Source of the DNA: Streptomyces smyrnaeus
GTDB taxonomy: Bacteria > Actinomycetota > Actinomycetes > Streptomycetales > Streptomycetaceae
DNA length: 64,000 nt
Assembly (NCBI RefSeq): GCF_017676345.1
Contig: NZ_JAFFZM010000024.1
Location: 31,649-95,648 of the forward strand
Direction of reading: 5' to 3'
Position numbers and translations under genes: made by a program. Under the pieces are notes generated by a model, which did no database searches, had not been told where the DNA came from, and was given only the letters and a program-made list of their open reading frames with translations. Positions 61,078-64,000 of this stretch are shown here, in pieces. Position 1 is the first letter of the stretch; each line of letters starts with the position of its first letter.

Positions 61078-62337
61078 TCAGCCCTCCAGCAGCCGCAGGA
61101 CCTTCGGCCAGGAGTCGGCGCGGGCGGCCTGGTCGGCCTGCGAGGTGCTGGTCACGGCGCCGTCGCGGCCACCCTCCTGGCCGGGCTGGCCGAGCGGGAA
61201 CCAGTTCACATGGTGCCCGGCGTCCGGGTACACCAGCGTCTTGGCGCCGTGCCGGGCCATGTCCTTGGCCGAGGCCGCCGAGCCCCACATCTTGTCGTTG
61301 CCGCCCGCGACGGCGAGCACCGTGCCGCGCACATGGTTCAGCGGGACGGGGCCGGTGGGGACCGGCTCGCCGTGGTCGGTCCAGGCCGTCGTGCCGCTCA
61401 GATAGGGGCCGTTGACCTTCGAGGACGGCGCGTACGCGATGACGTCGCGGAAGACGGACGGGCGGCGCTGTCCGAGCAGCTGTGCGGCCTCGCTGCCGCG
61501 TGAGTTGCCCATGACGGCCAGCCGGTCGGGGTCGGCGCCCTCCTGTTCGCGGAGCAGCTTTCCGGCCAGGGTGAAGTAGTCCAGGTCGATGGAGTCGATC
61601 CCGTTCGGGCGCCCGGAGTCCTTGCCGCACCGGAAGTAGCACAAGGACAGGGCCGGGTGGCCGTGCGAGGCGAGCAGCGCTGCCGTGTACGTACCGGCGT
61701 TGCCGCCCTCCGAGCCGCCGAACACCAGTACGGGAGCCTTCTTGTCGCCGCCCTTCGGCGGCAGGTACAGATCGCCCGCCACCTTGTCCTTGGCGACGGT
61801 GAGCTCGCGGTGCGTCGCGCCGTCGACCAGCCACTGCCTGACCAGATCGCGGCGGGCGACCCGCTCGCCCTTGTCCTTGCCCGACAGCGCGGTGGCGCTG
61901 AGCCGCAGCGTGTAGGACCGCTGCTGTCCGGGCGGGCCGGGGTGGTACGAGAACGCCTTGCCGCTGCCGATCAGCTTCTCGGCGCGTCCGCCGGTGGGCA
62001 GCATGCTTCCCAGCAGCCGGGTGCTGTCCTTGTCGCCGAGTTCGACCGTGCCCTTGCTGTCGGCCGTACGCGACACGTCGGCCGCCCACCGCGCGCCGTG
62101 CCGGTCCTTGGCCTGCGCGGTGATCCGGACCTTTGCGCGGGGGGCGAGCCCCTTGAGCCGTACGCGCACCGGCGTGTCCGCCGAAGCGGCCGGGCGGCCG
62201 GTCTCGAAGTGCACCCCGTGCTGCCCGGAGGGTTCTGCGGGGCCGCCCGCGCCCGCGTCGTCGCCCGCGCAGCCCGCCGCGGCGAGTGTCAGGGCGAGGG
62301 TCGCCGTTGCCGTCCGTACGATCCGCATCCGTCCCAT
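61078..62337 (-). CDS. Acyl-CoA thioesterase/BAAT-like lipoprotein
   Basis: 419 residues. Signal peptide with lipobox LAAAGC near residue 25 (TLALTLAAAGCAGDD). An N-terminal acyl-CoA thioesterase/BAAT-like beta domain (GVHFETGRP, VRVRLKGLAPRAKVRI) precedes an alpha/beta hydrolase with nucleophile GNSRGSEAA, Asp in GGNDKMWG and His in YPDAGHHVNW. Being exported, it is unlikely to act on CoA esters; a lipase or esterase role is inferred. ATG 62337 gives MGRMRIV; GTG 62355 and ATG 62328 are alternatives. Convergent with the metallophosphoesterase gene. Confidence 0.82.
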   Translation of the reverse strand: MGRMRIVRTATATLALTLAAAGCAGDDAGAGGPAEPSGQHGVHFETGRPAASADTPVRVRLKGLAPRAKVRITAQAKDRHGARWAADVSRTADSKGTVELGDKDSTRLLGSMLPTGGRAEKLIGSGKAFSYHPGPPGQQRSYTLRLSATALSGKDKGERVARRDLVRQWLVDGATHRELTVAKDKVAGDLYLPPKGGDKKAPVLVFGGSEGGNAGTYTAALLASHGHPALSLCYFRCGKDSGRPNGIDSIDLDYFTLAGKLLREQEGADPDRLAVMGNSRGSEAAQLLGQRRPSVFRDVIAYAPSSKVNGPYLSGTTAWTDHGEPVPTGPVPLNHVRGTVLAVAGGNDKMWGSAASAKDMARHGAKTLVYPDAGHHVNWFPLGQPGQEGGRDGAVTSTSQADQAARADSWPKVLRLLEG

Positions 62338-62399
62338 CGGCCGCACGATACGCACCCGGCGCCGCGGCCCTCCACCAGGGGACCGGACTCGCCGGAGCG

Positions 62400-62405
62400 T
62401 AGAAT
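62400..62405 (+). promoter_or_regulatory. -10 element of the cupin-esterase operon
   Basis: TAGAAT is a good match to TANNNT. It overlaps the first two bases of the palindrome at 62404-62422. Predicted start near 62412. No clear -35. Confidence 0.6.
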
Positions 62406-62422
62406 GTCAGGCAACCTGACAT
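62404..62422. promoter_or_regulatory. Perfect palindromic operator over the cupin promoter
   Basis: ATGTCAGG (62404-62411), CAA, CCTGACAT (62415-62422). The perfect 8-bp arms with a 3-nt centre, AGG-N3-CCT core, resemble MarR or TetR family sites. It covers the end of the -10 and the transcription start, so a repressor bound here would block the operon. The repressor is not encoded beside it in this window. Confidence 0.72.
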
Positions 62423-62445
62423 GACGAGTGAACCCGGAGCCCGAC

Positions 62446-63003
62446 GTGACCATCGAATACGCCACCCGCCACCGGCGGGCCTCCCGCATCCCGGCCGACC
62501 CCGCGAAGCCCTACGTCATCGAGAAGGGCGAGGGCGACCGCGCCCACCTCTTCGGCGATCTGATCACCGTCTACGCCGGGGCCGAACAGACCGGGAACAC
62601 CTTCAACTTCTTCACCGTCGAAGGCCCCAAGGGCGACATCATCCCCGCCCACCTCCACCCCGACACCCACGAGGTCTTCTACGTCACCCACGGCGCTGTC
62701 CGGCTGTTCGTCGAGGACACCGAGGGCGAGCAGCAGGAGAAGCTCCTCACCCCGGGAGACTTCGGCTTCGTCCCCAAGAACTGTCCGCACGCCTACCGCA
62801 TGGAACGCCACCACAGCGTCGTCGTCGGTGTCGCCGCGGGCCCCGGCGGCACCTTCGAGCGGTTCTTCGAAACCCTCGGCGAACCCACCGACCGGCACGG
62901 CCTGCCCACCCGGCCCGTCGTCCCCACCCCGCACAAGTTCGCCACCGTGCCCGAACAGTACGACGTACGCTTTCTGCCCGACCACCAGTGGAGGAAGCGG
63001 TGA
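62446..63003 (+). CDS. Cupin protein, quercetin 2,3-dioxygenase-like
   Basis: 185 residues, single cupin. Metal motif in PAHLHPDTHEVFYVTHGAVRLFV (two His, a further His and Glu) and a C-terminal CPHAYRM His, which suits an Fe/Mn/Ni dioxygenase such as quercetinase. GTG 62446 (MTIEYATRHRR) is chosen because GGAG lies 6 nt upstream; GTG 62428 is less likely. The stop overlaps the esterase start as GTGA. Likely released from repression by an aromatic or flavonoid compound; that is inferred from the palindrome and family. Confidence 0.85.
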   Translation: MTIEYATRHRRASRIPADPAKPYVIEKGEGDRAHLFGDLITVYAGAEQTGNTFNFFTVEGPKGDIIPAHLHPDTHEVFYVTHGAVRLFVEDTEGEQQEKLLTPGDFGFVPKNCPHAYRMERHHSVVVGVAAGPGGTFERFFETLGEPTDRHGLPTRPVVPTPHKFATVPEQYDVRFLPDHQWRKR

Positions 63004-63869
63004 CCCTTCCGGACCCGGACCTGCTCAAGCAGCTCCCCGCACCGCACCCCGACCGGGCGCCGCTCCCGCCCGCGGCCGGGCCGGCGCCCGGCGTCCGGCT
63101 GCTGCGCGGCGTGCCCTACGCCGTCCCCGAGGGCAGCCGCCCCCTCGAACTCGACCTGTGGCTGCCCGAAGGACCGGCGCCCCTGGTGCTGTACATCCAC
63201 GGTGGGGCCTGGCGCCGGGGCCGCCGCGACGACATGGGAATGCGCACCCGCGACTGGGACCCGGGCCCCTTCGCCCGCCTCGCCGCCGCGGGCCTCGCGG
63301 TCGCCTGCGTCGACTACCGCCTCAGCGGCGAGGCCACCTTCCCCGCCCCGCTGGACGATCTGTGGGCCGCACTGCGCTGGCTCGCGCTGCGCTCGGCGGA
63401 GCTCGGCATCGACACCCGCCGCACGGTGGCCTGGGGCGAGTCCGCGGGCGGACATCTGGCCGCCCTCCTCGCCCTCACCCACGCCGAGCCGCCCCTCGCC
63501 GGCGCCGTCATCTGGTACGGCCCCAGCGATCTGACCAGCCCCCGAGGCGGCTTCACCCCCGACTCCGCTGCCACCCCCGAGGCCGCGCTCCTGGGTGCGG
63601 CTCCAGCCACCCGCCCCGAACTGGCCCGCGCGGCGAGCCCGCTCGCCCAGGTGCACGCCGCCGCCCCGCCGTTCTTCCTCGCTCACGGCACGCAGGACAC
63701 CATGGTGTCCTGCTCCCACACCGAAGACCTGGCCTCGGCCCTGCGGGCCGCCGGCGTACCGGTCCGGCTCCGGCTGGTGCCGGGCGCCGACCACGGCTGG
63801 TACGGGGCCTCCGACGACGCGGTCTCAGCCATCTTCGCGGCTTCCCTGGACTTCGCCCAGCACGTGTGA
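63000..63869 (+). CDS. Alpha/beta hydrolase (HSL-like esterase)
   Basis: 289 residues, hormone-sensitive-lipase-like. Oxyanion motif YIHGGAWRRG at about residue 65, nucleophile WGESAGGHLAAL near 145, Asp in AHGTQDTMVS and His in GADHGWYG near the end. GTG 63000 has GGAGG 5 nt upstream and overlaps the cupin stop (GTGA), so both genes are translated together. A cytoplasmic carboxylesterase; the partner cupin suggests an ester of an aromatic substrate. Confidence 0.9.
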   Translation: MTLPDPDLLKQLPAPHPDRAPLPPAAGPAPGVRLLRGVPYAVPEGSRPLELDLWLPEGPAPLVLYIHGGAWRRGRRDDMGMRTRDWDPGPFARLAAAGLAVACVDYRLSGEATFPAPLDDLWAALRWLALRSAELGIDTRRTVAWGESAGGHLAALLALTHAEPPLAGAVIWYGPSDLTSPRGGFTPDSAATPEAALLGAAPATRPELARAASPLAQVHAAAPPFFLAHGTQDTMVSCSHTEDLASALRAAGVPVRLRLVPGADHGWYGASDDAVSAIFAASLDFAQHV

Positions 63870-63936
63870 CTTGGCGCCGCCCCTGTTGTGGGGGCACGCC
63901 CCCTTGGTTTTTCGGCTGCCGCCGAGGGGTCGTGTT

Positions 63937-63988
63937 GGGGGGCTCCGCCCCCCGACGGCCCCCCGCTAGGTGGGCTTCGCCCCCCTAG
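63937..63988. repeat. Two GC hairpins of a Streptomyces-type intergenic element
   Basis: GGGGGGC-TCC-GCCCCCC (63937-63953) is a perfect 7-bp hairpin. CTAGGTGGGC (63966-63975) with GCCCCCCTAG (63979-63988) forms a 10-bp stem with one mismatch. They lie 68 nt or more beyond the esterase stop and may end that operon. The sequence style is common between Streptomyces genes. Confidence 0.6.
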
Positions 63989-64000
63989 AACCCCCCTGCC

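Noticed and set aside
1..64000. tRNA, rRNA, CRISPR arrays, insertion sequences, prophage
   Set aside because: No clover-leaf-like gaps, no evenly spaced repeats with spacers, and no transposase, integrase or phage protein were found; all long gaps are accounted for.

Overview
The window is very GC-rich, its coding frames use almost only G or C in third positions, GTG starts are common, and the gene order is that of a Streptomyces chromosome core. From memory of the S. coelicolor map, the run pcrA - M23 peptidase - icmB - sucCD - purNH - folD - mdh - betaine genes - trpS - DD-carboxypeptidase - SCO4848 matches the interval around SCO4797 to SCO4850. I count 50 protein genes. I found no rRNA, tRNA, CRISPR array or insertion sequence.

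Layout. 1-6.1 kb: PcrA helicase, a membrane-anchored M23 peptidase with a Tyr/Gly-rich cytoplasmic part, a long non-coding stretch with a minisatellite, and the small subunit of isobutyryl-CoA mutase. 6.2-14.9 kb: a divergent five-gene module, SWIM zinc finger + DUF5691 leftward and MoxR AAA+ ATPase + DUF5682 + VWA protein rightward. It resembles enterobacterial yehLMPQ. 15.2-31.5 kb: housekeeping genes (sucCD, purNH, folD, mdh) interspersed with membrane and regulatory proteins of unknown role, including a membrane-anchored protein with a sigma-factor-like part. 31.7-38.9 kb: accessory regulator/transporter pairs (MarR + tautomerase, MFS + ArsR, MFS + LysR). 39.1-46.6 kb: a glycine-betaine operon (betaine aldehyde dehydrogenase, choline-oxidase-like flavoprotein, ABC ATPase, double permease, binding protein). 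46.8-55 kb: CopD-like protein, PEP-mutase-family enzyme, AhpD-like protein, MocR-type regulator, NCS1 permease, HTH protein, ornithine aminotransferase. 54.9-64 kb: trpS, 2H phosphoesterase, BrkB protein, DD-carboxypeptidase, SCO4848-type protein, metallophosphoesterase, acyl-CoA thioesterase-like lipoprotein, and a cupin + esterase operon.

The strongest new signal is at 9664-9745. Two divergent copies of TTGTCAGTG-N8-(-10 hexamer), the consensus of the mycobacterial RecA-independent (PafBC-type) DNA-damage promoter, face outward into the two arms of the MoxR/VWA/SWIM module. The left copy ends 7 nt before an ATG, so that transcript should be leaderless. The module is therefore predicted to be DNA-damage inducible. 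Other readable control sites are tandem MarR-type operators, an ArsR-type operator, a LysR box, a palindrome over the -10 of the cupin operon, and a palindrome in the mdh leader.
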